Below the pieces are notes generated by a model. That model saw only the letters and a program-made list of their open reading frames with translations. It searched no databases and was not told where the DNA came from. A stretch of 64,000 nt of DNA from Lewinellaceae bacterium (GTDB taxonomy: Bacteria > Bacteroidota > Bacteroidia > Chitinophagales > Saprospiraceae). A program made the position numbers and the translations under genes. Position 1 is the first letter of the stretch; every line of letters starts with the position of its first letter. Location: the NCBI GenBank assembly GCA_020636435.1, contig JACJXX010000001.1, positions 4,047,001-4,111,000 of the forward strand. Reading direction: 5' to 3'. This document shows positions 1 to 7,679 of the stretch, piece by piece.

Positions 1-70
1 AAGTAGCAGAGCCTGTCGAAATTGCGGATAATTTTTCGGTTACTATTAACATTTAAAAATGCACGAGGTA

Positions 71-3000
71 TCACACCCTATCCCCCTCCTTCAAATAATA
101 TCCCCTGGCATTCGTCGTATTCCTCCGGTAATATTCGGGGTCCGATAACCGGGCATCTTCCAGAAGCTTAAAATTTTTCACCTGGCTGCCGGTTTTGAAA
201 ACCTGATTGCCCTGGTTGCCGCGGGAGGAGTGTTCAGATACCAATCCGGTGGAAAAAACAATGACTTTATGCTTATTGGTAATGCCGGCCAGATCTGCTT
301 CCGATTGGAAGTGGCGGATAAGGAGCAGCTTTTGCTCTTTGTGGTAGGCGTTTTGCAACACACTACGCGATGCTTTGTAGGCAGACAGGCTAACCCGGTC
401 AACCTTCCCATTGCTGTAGCAGAATATCATGAACCCGGAATAGTCAACCGTGGCTACCCGGTAAATTTCTCGTTCGCCGGGAAGGAGTTGGCCGTCTAAA
501 CTAAACCCTTCAACATCTGCTTCGTCGAGCCCGGTTTGGCGATACACTCTCGCCTGGTCCGTGAAAATCAAAAGGTCAACCGGCTCGTTATCCCATTCTT
601 CCTGGACTTCACGGGAAGCGAATGGCCTGGGCGTTTCCTTTCCGTTTTCTTCTTCCCGGGGCAGGACAAAAGTTCCGGTGGGCTCACCGGAAACCAGTTG
701 TTTTTCCGGAGGTATCGGTGTGCTTTCCGTATCTCGACGAGGTTCTGATACCCGCTTGGCTGCTATTTCCCCCGACCTCTTTTCGAGCAGCACCCACAGC
801 TTTTCCAACGCCTCCTCCGGCGCGTATTTGTAGTGCGACCACCGCACCCGGAAGAACTCCCATTTGGCGCGCTCCAGGATCAATTGCCGTTCGATATCAT
901 TTTGCAGGGCGTCTCCTTCGTGGTAGCGGTCCCCATCGCATTCTACGGCAATCTTTTTACCGTTGGGCAGGTGCACTACCAGGTCGATCCGGTAAGGGCC
1001 TACTTTAAATTGGGGCTCTGCCACATAATTACGGCGGATGAGCTCCTGATAAATGTCCACCTCAAACCAGCTGTCGAATGGGCGGGGCGGCTTCTGGCTG
1101 CGGTCTTCGGGAATGATAATGTCTATCTCCGGCTCCCGGATGCTTTGGGTATGGAAATAGTGCAACAACTGGTACCGGAAATCAATGGGGTTGAAGTCAT
1201 CTTCCTGCACAGAGTGGAAAAGCCATACTTGCTCCTTCGCCCGGCTCATGGCCACGTTGAAGCGGCGGCGGTGGCTATCTCCGGTGAGGGACCGCCGCCG
1301 GTGATCGTGGGCGGTGACCAACGACAAAAAGATTACATCGCGCTCATCGCCCTGGAAATCCGGCGGCGTACCGCAGACGATCTTGCGCTCCTGAAAATCC
1401 TTGGGCGAAATCTCTTCCCGCAGCAGCCGGTCGACCTCAACACTTTGATTGTTTCCCTGAAGAGCAATGACGCCAAAGGTTTTTTCCGCATACGACTCGT
1501 CTGTGAGCAGATACTTGATCTTGTCTACGATGGCCCGCGCTTCGGGTAGATTGCGGTTATTATCGAACGTGCCACGGGGTACAAAATACGGCGCCAGCGG
1601 GTCGAGGCGCTTCGAGGAGTATTGTTTCAAAGGCACCAGCTCGATGCCCTGCGGCCGGTAGCACAGCTGATTGGAAAACTCGATGATCTCCGGCATGCAG
1701 CGAAAATGCTCCCGCAGGGATATCCGTTGCCCGGCCATGGCGTCGATGTGTTCAAAAAAGCTGTGCTTGGTATTGTAAAACTCCTGGTCGGGAATACCCC
1801 TGAGGTGAGTGCGGATCAGGTCGTTGACCTGATCGATCTGCACTCCTACATTTTCCGGAGCGGTCTGCTGGTCGTCGCCCACTACAATGATCTTTCTGGT
1901 GATGTATTTCAGGAACAAAGCCTCCGGCCCCAGTTGGCTGGCCTCGTCGATGATCACCACATCAAAGGTTTCCGGCTCGGGGCCCAGCGTATCCACCAGC
2001 CGATACATGGGCATGATCCAGCAGGGGATGTCTTTGCTGATCCTTTGCAGCAGCGCCTGGGCTTTGCGGCGGTACTGAAAGGACAGCTTGCCCTTGCCGC
2101 CGGCATGCCTCACCGCCTGTGTCCATCTGGTCAGTTGCCGGTTCAATTCGTCCGGGCTTTTCAGGTTCTCGATGAAACTGCTGGTTGCTTTGCTTTTCAA
2201 GTATTGGAGAGCCGTCTCCCGAATGTCCGCCTCATTCCGCGCCAGCGCCCGGTACTTATCATCGATGGAGTCTGAAAACCGCTGAGCCAGCTCAAAGCGG
2301 GCGTTGGCCCAGTACACCGCTTTTTCCACTTCCTCTTTATCAAGGTAAGGCAATGGCCCGGTGTAGTGTAAACGGGCAATGGTGTCCCCAAAATGATCCG
2401 CCAGTACTTCTCCATTTACCTGCATCTTCCGATAGTTGGCCTCCAGTACGGACAGCCGACTGGCGTTCTCGTAGGGTTCCTCATAGCGCATCCAGTCCGT
2501 TGCCGCCAGGCTTTGTTTTAGAGCGGTTAGATTCTCGCTTTCTCCCTCCAGGCTGTCCAGGTATTCCCGGGCATCCGCCACCTTCCTTTGCATGGCCGTT
2601 ATTTCCTCCTGAAGAAAACGGGCATGTACGGCTTTTTGCAACAGGAATGTCGCTTCCGGTTGCTCCAGGGATTCTTCCGTTTGCTGAAAGATGCCCTGCA
2701 GGTCTCTCCTGGTGGATAGATACGGCGGGTAATTTTCCAGCAGTTCATTGAGCTGGGTACGGTAACTTCGGTACGTTTCCAGTTTTCGCCTGGGGTCCCT
2801 ATCTTGTGTATCATAGGGTGCCCAGATTTCGTCCAGTTCGGTGAGGGCCAGCTGTATTTCGGCGTATTGGGCCAGGACTTTCAGTTCATTGGCCAGAAGG
2901 CAGGGATGGCCGTTTACCCGGCATTCTTCGAAAATATAACGGCGGTTCTTGATCTCTTTGGGCAACAGGAGGGGCTGTAAAATTCCACTCAGTTTTTTCC

Positions 3001-5107
3001 CCTGATTCACATAATCGAACACCACCGCAACATCCGCTTTCAATTGGCGGGCAGAGACTCCGGGCGGAATGCTGATTTCGTATTGCCGCACCAGTTCTTC
3101 CACATTGTATTCGGCAAGCTCCCGTACCAATTCGTCGGAGCGCTGCGCCAGTTTTTGCCAACGAGTAGGCTGCCCGGCGCGAAGCGCCTCCTGAGCTTCC
3201 TGATTCCATTCGGCAGCGGCCGGCAGCAGGTTTTTCAACCTCGAAAAGCTATCCACCAGGCTTTCCAGTTCTTCCGGCTTCATTTCAATATGGGCCTGCA
3301 GCGCGTTCCCTTCGTATTGCTCCCGGTATTCTTCCCGGCATTCTTTCAGCCTTTTCAGTTCGGCCGGCGTGGGTAGTCGCGATAGGGTGGGGATGGGCTG
3401 GGCTTCCAGGGAAAAGCCGGCCTCCCGGATGGACTGAAACCACCCATACCATTCCATCAAAGCGTCGGACAGTTGGAGCGCTGCCGGCAAGTCGGTTATC
3501 AGGCTTTTCATCCAGCCGTACAGTGTTTCCTCCTCCAGGATGCGGCTTGTCAGTTCCAGCAAGGAGCCATCGTTATAGGCCTGGTTCAGGTGAGCGGGGC
3601 GGCTGTCGGCTTGCTGCAATGTTTTGATGTCGTTGATCAGCTCCGCCCGCTCTTCGCGCAGGGTTTGCAGTTCCTTTTTGTCCCTGTTGATCCGCTTTGC
3701 CGTCTCTTCCGGCCGGTAGCCGTTGATGGATTCCTGCAGCTGGCGCACGCTTCTGGCCAGCTCGCTCTCCCGGCGGTTGGTGCCGTCCAGAAAATAGATG
3801 ACCAGGTCGAGGAACGCTTCGGGTAGATGGTTGCGCAGGGCTTTCAGTGCCTGGTCGGTCTGGGCTGTGACCAGCACCTTCTTGCCCTGGCTGAGCAGGT
3901 AGGTGATGATATTGGCAATGGTATGCGACTTGCCCGTACCCGGAGGACCCTGTACCAGCACCACGTCCCGCTCCCCGATGCGGCGAGCGATCTGCATCTG
4001 CTCGGCATTGCTCTCCTTGGGCAGAATGATCTCTTCGTCGGATACCTGCCAGGAGTGATTGCCTATCGTCCTTCCTTCAGGTAAGTTGTCCAATGCATAA
4101 ACCACCCGGTCCAGCAGGCCGAGCTGGAAACCGTCTTCCTGTGCGTTGAGGTGCTGGAGAATGGACTCGAAAAGAACGGTATAGCTGCGCAGGCTGCGCT
4201 CCCGGAAAAGGATCACCGGCGCATAGTAAATGGTGGGTTCAGCCGGCAGCGACTCTGGAGCGTATTCGGAGGTATTGTATTCCGCATCGGAGCTGAGGTT
4301 GCTGGCGAAGGCCTGAAGGGCATTGATCCGGATCATTTCCAGGGCTTCCCAAAAATCCAGTTCCTCTTCCTGCAGCTTTTGCTGTAAAACAGCCGTCGCC
4401 GACGGCACGGAGAAACCGGCCAGCCCGGAGAGGAAGTCGTTTTCTACCTGAAACAACTCCTGCTCAACGGATAAATTCACCCGGATAAAGCCGGTATCGG
4501 AAATTTCGATCTCCAGGGGGATGGTAACCAATGGGCGCCGTATGGCGGGCGATGTCCGCCAGCAAAACAGCCCGACGCCCAGCAACAACTCGTAGCGCTC
4601 GCTGAAAGAGCCCAACTTGTTGGCGGCGTCAAAGAACTGATCGTAGGTTTTTTTCTCCGCTTCGTAGGCGGCCAGCAACTCCAGATATTCCGCCTGCTGC
4701 TCTTTCCATTGGGACAATGTATGCAGGAACATATCTATCTGTTCCTCCAGTCCGGGCTCCTCTTCCAGCAGCAGCACTTCCTCATTCTGTTCGATCGTTT
4801 CCCGAATGACAGGAGCAGATTCCAGCTCGTATATCTGCCCTTCCAGCCAGGGGCGCCAGGCTTCTTTTACCTCCGGCCGCTCTGGCTCCGCTGGCCGCTT
4901 GGGCCGGGGCAGCGTCAGCAAAAGGGCTTCTTCTCCCATCTCGTGATCCAGCAGGCGGGAGCGGGCCCCTTCATAGTGGGCTATTTCTTCCAGCCAACAG
5001 GTGTGCAGGTATTTCCGGCTGGTGGCGATGTCTTTGACGGTAGTTTCCCGAAGCTGATAGTACTCCTTCAGAAAGCGGAACAACTGGCTGTATTTGGTTT
5101 TGGACAT
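71..5107 (-). CDS. SF1 helicase fused to MTES_1575/DUF559-type nuclease, 1678 aa
   Basis: Large DNA/RNA helicase-nuclease of the type found in defence islands. The Walker A motif GPPGTGKSHT lies near residue 390 and the Walker B motif IDEASQLGPEA near residue 1050, followed by VVGDDQQTAP and by late helicase motifs including RFNVAMSRAKEQVW. Between the two Walker motifs is a long helical, coiled-coil-like insertion. Around residues 1350-1435 a PD-(D/E)XK nuclease of the MTES_1575/DUF559 kind is visible (RIDLVVH, then AVECDGDRYH). The last ~180 residues are beta-rich and unassigned. It lies 50 bp downstream of the hsdS stump on the same strand, so it was probably part of, or beside, a type I restriction locus. 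Nucleic-acid-targeting defence is inferred from architecture and context. All visible motifs are intact. An alternative role in repair cannot be excluded. Confidence 0.85.
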   Translation of the reverse strand: MSKTKYSQLFRFLKEYYQLRETTVKDIATSRKYLHTCWLEEIAHYEGARSRLLDHEMGEEALLLTLPRPKRPAEPERPEVKEAWRPWLEGQIYELESAPVIRETIEQNEEVLLLEEEPGLEEQIDMFLHTLSQWKEQQAEYLELLAAYEAEKKTYDQFFDAANKLGSFSERYELLLGVGLFCWRTSPAIRRPLVTIPLEIEISDTGFIRVNLSVEQELFQVENDFLSGLAGFSVPSATAVLQQKLQEEELDFWEALEMIRINALQAFASNLSSDAEYNTSEYAPESLPAEPTIYYAPVILFRERSLRSYTVLFESILQHLNAQEDGFQLGLLDRVVYALDNLPEGRTIGNHSWQVSDEEIILPKESNAEQMQIARRIGERDVVLVQGPPGTGKSHTIANIITYLLSQGKKVLVTAQTDQALKALRNHLPEAFLDLVIYFLDGTNRRESELARSVRQLQESINGYRPEETAKRINRDKKELQTLREERAELINDIKTLQQADSRPAHLNQAYNDGSLLELTSRILEEETLYGWMKSLITDLPAALQLSDALMEWYGWFQSIREAGFSLEAQPIPTLSRLPTPAELKRLKECREEYREQYEGNALQAHIEMKPEELESLVDSFSRLKNLLPAAAEWNQEAQEALRAGQPTRWQKLAQRSDELVRELAEYNVEELVRQYEISIPPGVSARQLKADVAVVFDYVNQGKKLSGILQPLLLPKEIKNRRYIFEECRVNGHPCLLANELKVLAQYAEIQLALTELDEIWAPYDTQDRDPRRKLETYRSYRTQLNELLENYPPYLSTRRDLQGIFQQTEESLEQPEATFLLQKAVHARFLQEEITAMQRKVADAREYLDSLEGESENLTALKQSLAATDWMRYEEPYENASRLSVLEANYRKMQVNGEVLADHFGDTIARLHYTGPLPYLDKEEVEKAVYWANARFELAQRFSDSIDDKYRALARNEADIRETALQYLKSKATSSFIENLKSPDELNRQLTRWTQAVRHAGGKGKLSFQYRRKAQALLQRISKDIPCWIMPMYRLVDTLGPEPETFDVVIIDEASQLGPEALFLKYITRKIIVVGDDQQTAPENVGVQIDQVNDLIRTHLRGIPDQEFYNTKHSFFEHIDAMAGQRISLREHFRCMPEIIEFSNQLCYRPQGIELVPLKQYSSKRLDPLAPYFVPRGTFDNNRNLPEARAIVDKIKYLLTDESYAEKTFGVIALQGNNQSVEVDRLLREEISPKDFQERKIVCGTPPDFQGDERDVIFLSLVTAHDHRRRSLTGDSHRRRFNVAMSRAKEQVWLFHSVQEDDFNPIDFRYQLLHYFHTQSIREPEIDIIIPEDRSQKPPRPFDSWFEVDIYQELIRRNYVAEPQFKVGPYRIDLVVHLPNGKKIAVECDGDRYHEGDALQNDIERQLILERAKWEFFRVRWSHYKYAPEEALEKLWVLLEKRSGEIAAKRVSEPRRDTESTPIPPEKQLVSGEPTGTFVLPREEENGKETPRPFASREVQEEWDNEPVDLLIFTDQARVYRQTGLDEADVEGFSLDGQLLPGEREIYRVATVDYSGFMIFCYSNGKVDRVSLSAYKASRSVLQNAYHKEQKLLLIRHFQSEADLAGITNKHKVIVFSTGLVSEHSSRGNQGNQVFKTGSQVKNFKLLEDARLSDPEYYRRNTTNARGYYLKEGDRV

Positions 5108-5157
5108 GGGCTGGGATTTTTTTGTGATCGATTCGGAGCGCGGTGGTTTTTACTGGG

Positions 5158-5571
5158 TTAGAAGATTTGGTTGATGAGGGATTTTTGAACTTCAATAATA
5201 TTATTAAGCTGTCTGTTGGTAAATTCAAGTGTATTGAAAATTACACCTATTTCTTCCATCAAATCAGCCTGTTCTGCTTTCGTTGGCAGGTTTAAGGTAT
5301 ATTCTCCTATTACTTTTTTAGAAACTCTCGGCATTCTTGTTCCAAAAGCTTTGCTAGAAACAAAATTCAAAAATGAGCTACTATGAAAATGATTAAGAAT
5401 AAAGTCTTTTCGAACATTTGCAATTATATCAAAAACTAAAAGTTCCGTAGTACACAAACTGTCGAAAGATGCGATAAAAGCTTTATCTAGTTTAGGTCGT
5501 AATTTACTATAACAGAGGTCTCCTTTTCTTATTATATTACATTGTGCCCTAATATCGGATGAATCCTGATA
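5158..5571 (-). pseudogene. hsdS: C-terminal remnant of type I restriction specificity subunit HsdS
   Basis: The frame is open from the stop at 5158 right up to the inner border of the IS element at 5571, and the first possible start (TTG near 5457) is internal. The translation has the half-domain signature of HsdS: GDLCYSKLRPKLDKAFIA, then STTEL-like CTTELLVFD, then the proximal/central conserved helix region ending EVQKSLINQIF. Only about 137 residues of an expected ~400 remain, covering the end of one target-recognition domain and the C-terminal helix. The N-terminal part is not found on the far side of the IS, and neither hsdM nor hsdR is in the window. The truncation coincides exactly with the terminal inverted repeat, so IS insertion or an IS-adjacent deletion destroyed the gene. 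Confidence 0.8.
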
Positions 5572-5599
5572 AACGGCTTTTTCACAAACATCTTGTTAA
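5572..5599. repeat. Left terminal inverted repeat of ISAs1-family element
   Basis: 28 bp starting AACGGCTTTTTCAC; pairs with 6815-6842 with three mismatches, all in the inner eight bases. It forms the border of the hsdS remnant. Confidence 0.85.
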
Positions 5600-6720
5600 G
5601 TAGAAAATCCCATAGCCACCAGGGTTTCAGCCAGTTTCTGGGGGCAATCTAGCAACTGCTCCATTTTGGCTTTAAGGCTTTTGGCTCCAGTTTGCCGCAA
5701 GGCCTGGATGGCAAAAGTCCTAATGGCAGCCAAGCTTCTGGAGAGGTTGCCTTTGGGTGTCGGGGTGCTATCTTCTAAAAAGAGCACATCCCTAACATGG
5801 TTGTCTGCCTCGATGGCCCAGTGCTTCCTGACGGCATGGAACAATTCCTCTGCCGTTGAGCCACTGTGTTTGTCATCAGCCTGGTTGCTGATGTACAAAG
5901 AGGTTTGGTGTTGTTCTTTACCGGTTTTCACCCCAATAAAATGGCGCTGCACCTTGATCAAAGCCCTTATCCCGCTTGATTGCCAGCGCTGTTCAAAATC
6001 GCCTCCCTGAATATCAAACAACTCGGCTTTGCGGGTTTCAATCCTGCCATGTGCTTTGTCCACTTCGCTAAAGCGGTGCAAGGCTGGGAGAAAACCCGTA
6101 GATAAATGCAGTTCTTCCATTAACTCGGCTTGATTAGCCTTAGCTTGCACAATATACCGCCCTCCGCCTTGTTCTATCATGGCTGTTGTCTCGGGGCCGC
6201 AATGCGGAGCGTCCAATGTAATTGACTTTTCAGACAAGCCTTTATGGAGCAGTTCGCGTACGGCTATTTTTTCGCTTTCCTTGTCTCCCCGGTAATAGGT
6301 TGGCCCCACCACCCGGCTATCCTTATGCTTTACTGCATTAACCACAACTTCGCCCCGCTTGGCTTTATCCCCGCTTTCATCCCGCTCCAGGCTGCCCCTT
6401 AGCTCCTTGCCATCCAAGGCAACCCATTCCTCCGGTAAAACCTGCTCTATTTTTAGGTTGAAATGAGCAGCATTAAGCTCATTGTACTTTTCCCAATCCA
6501 CCCCTCGAAGTATCCGCCTCAATTGGGCATCAGATACTGCTTTTTCTGCCTGGCAACCTGTCCAGGCACGCAAATCTTCAAAGCGGTTGGCTATAAACCG
6601 CTGTATGGAACTCAGCCGGTTGCGGCCCAGGAGTATGGCAATTAGTACCCCGCTCAGTACGAAACTAAGGTTATGCACCCTGCCCCTTGGGTCGCGGTGG
6701 CCCTTCAATTCAGTTTGCAA
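5596..6720 (-). CDS. ISAs1-family DDE transposase
   Basis: Transposase of the ISAs1/H-repeat family. The N-terminal associated domain begins with KGHRDPRGRVHNLSFVLSG, followed by the DDE catalytic domain with VALDGKELRGS (first Asp), ITLDAPHCG (second Asp) and HWAIEADNHVRDVLFLEDS (Glu region). The length of 374 residues is normal for the family. The start used is a TTG. The frame is open further upstream to a stop near 6750 without an ATG, so translation may start at this TTG or slightly earlier. No frameshift or internal stop is seen, so the element could be active. Confidence 0.9.
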   Translation of the reverse strand: MQTELKGHRDPRGRVHNLSFVLSGVLIAILLGRNRLSSIQRFIANRFEDLRAWTGCQAEKAVSDAQLRRILRGVDWEKYNELNAAHFNLKIEQVLPEEWVALDGKELRGSLERDESGDKAKRGEVVVNAVKHKDSRVVGPTYYRGDKESEKIAVRELLHKGLSEKSITLDAPHCGPETTAMIEQGGGRYIVQAKANQAELMEELHLSTGFLPALHRFSEVDKAHGRIETRKAELFDIQGGDFEQRWQSSGIRALIKVQRHFIGVKTGKEQHQTSLYISNQADDKHSGSTAEELFHAVRKHWAIEADNHVRDVLFLEDSTPTPKGNLSRSLAAIRTFAIQALRQTGAKSLKAKMEQLLDCPQKLAETLVAMGFST

Positions 6721-6814
6721 TCTTTCAAAATACGGCGTAATTTCGTTTTTTTAGGCTGCATGATTAATATTTGTGTTTTGTTGATCTATCTCACAAATAT
6801 ATGCAGCCTTTTTT

Positions 6815-6842
6815 ATAACAGCATGTTTGTGAAAAAGCCGTT
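6815..6842. repeat. Right terminal inverted repeat of ISAs1-family element
   Basis: 28 bp ending GTGAAAAAGCCGTT; reverse complement of the left end with three mismatches. Confidence 0.85.
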
Positions 6843-7221
6843 AATAGAATACTGGACAGGCCAGCTTAGACAGGATCAATTATTACCCGCTGCCACCTCT
6901 TTTGAAGAAGTATTTTCTTTTTTACGCCATAACATGCTGAATGTTACATGTTTTGACGAAATACAATGTTGTTTGCTTGGTTTCTTTCAAAGTGGAATCT
7001 ATGAAGACAAACCATCCGCTTTCCTGTCCTGCTGATAATCCGGCAAGCCGGGTGCCAGCGGAATGCAGGAGGCAGTGGCGGCAGGTCTAAGGTCGGACAA
7101 GTTCGAAGGTCAATTGTTCGGAGTTCGAGGATCGGCAGGCCTCTGTAACCTTGACGACCAAAACTGTCCAATGTTAGCTGGTAGCCAAAGCAGTCAATAT
7201 AGTGACTACCAGCCCCCCCCC
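6843..7221. other. 379-bp interval with no convincing gene
   Basis: Short ORFs on both strands have no recognisable composition or motif. The part next to the IS (6843-6960) is AT-rich. The expected missing half of hsdS is not found here in any minus-strand frame; the frames are closed by stops. A run of eight or nine C residues sits near 7211-7220. I see no RNA gene or terminator. Confidence 0.5.
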
Positions 7222-7563
7222 TCACTTCTTTTTACTAGCCTTCGCCCTCGGATTAAACGCCAGGCACTTCCCGATCCAGAATTCCAGGTCGGCGTCCATA
7301 TCATACCCTTCGGGCTCGATAAACAGATAACCCGTCATCGGCCGGCCGCCGTGGATCATTGGAGCAGCGCCTTGCCGCTTGGCCAGTTCCTCCGCTTCCT
7401 CAGGCGCTACCCGCGCCATCAGGCCTCCCTGATAAGTGCCGAAGCACATTTTGTCGTCCACCATAAAGCAATCGCCGCCGAACATCTTCTTTTCGGCCCA
7501 GTCTATATTCCTGGCCTTTAAAATGTTCCGCATGCGTTCCAGCAAAAAAGGATCCGTTGCCAT
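7222..7563 (-). CDS. TfoX N-terminal domain family protein
   Basis: A 113-residue single-domain protein of the TfoX_N family (small alpha/beta proteins related to the N-terminal half of the competence regulator TfoX/Sxy). Diagnostic segments are KKMFGGDCFMVDDKMCFG near residues 25-43, LMARVAPEEAEEL, and GRPMTGYLFIEPEGYD near residues 73-88. It has a lysine-rich tail. The C-terminal TfoX domain is absent, as is usual for stand-alone members outside the gammaproteobacteria, so a role in competence should not be assumed. It is monocistronic by spacing: 116 bp separate it from the MBL operon, whose last gene lies upstream on the same strand. Confidence 0.85.
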   Translation of the reverse strand: MATDPFLLERMRNILKARNIDWAEKKMFGGDCFMVDDKMCFGTYQGGLMARVAPEEAEELAKRQGAAPMIHGGRPMTGYLFIEPEGYDMDADLEFWIGKCLAFNPRAKASKKK

Positions 7564-7679
7564 GATAATGATGGTTTAGGCCCGGACGCATAGTGCGCCC
7601 GGCAGCAAGATATTCAATCCGCAAACCAAAGAAAAGAGAAATACAGGCAAAATACAAGGGGACGGCCAACAAGCCCAAC

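Larger units (their letters stand above)
5572..6842 (-). mobile_element. ISAs1-family insertion sequence, 1271 bp
   Basis: A complete element bounded by 28-bp terminal inverted repeats at 5572-5599 and 6815-6842. The outer 20 bases (AACGGCTTTTTCACAAACAT) are identical on both ends and 25 of 28 positions match. It holds a single transposase gene. Size and repeat length fit the ISAs1 family. No 8-10 bp target duplication is visible: the left flank reads aatcctgata and the right flank aatagaatac. This suggests a deletion or recombination after insertion, in keeping with the missing 5' half of hsdS. Confidence 0.85.

Noticed and set aside
5562..6852. Target-site duplication of the ISAs1 element
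   Set aside because: The 8-10 bp flanks do not match (aatcctgata versus aatagaatac).
6944..7225. 93-codon minus-strand ORF upstream of the TfoX-N gene
   Set aside because: No recognisable motif, overlaps a C-run, and atypical composition; not the missing half of hsdS.
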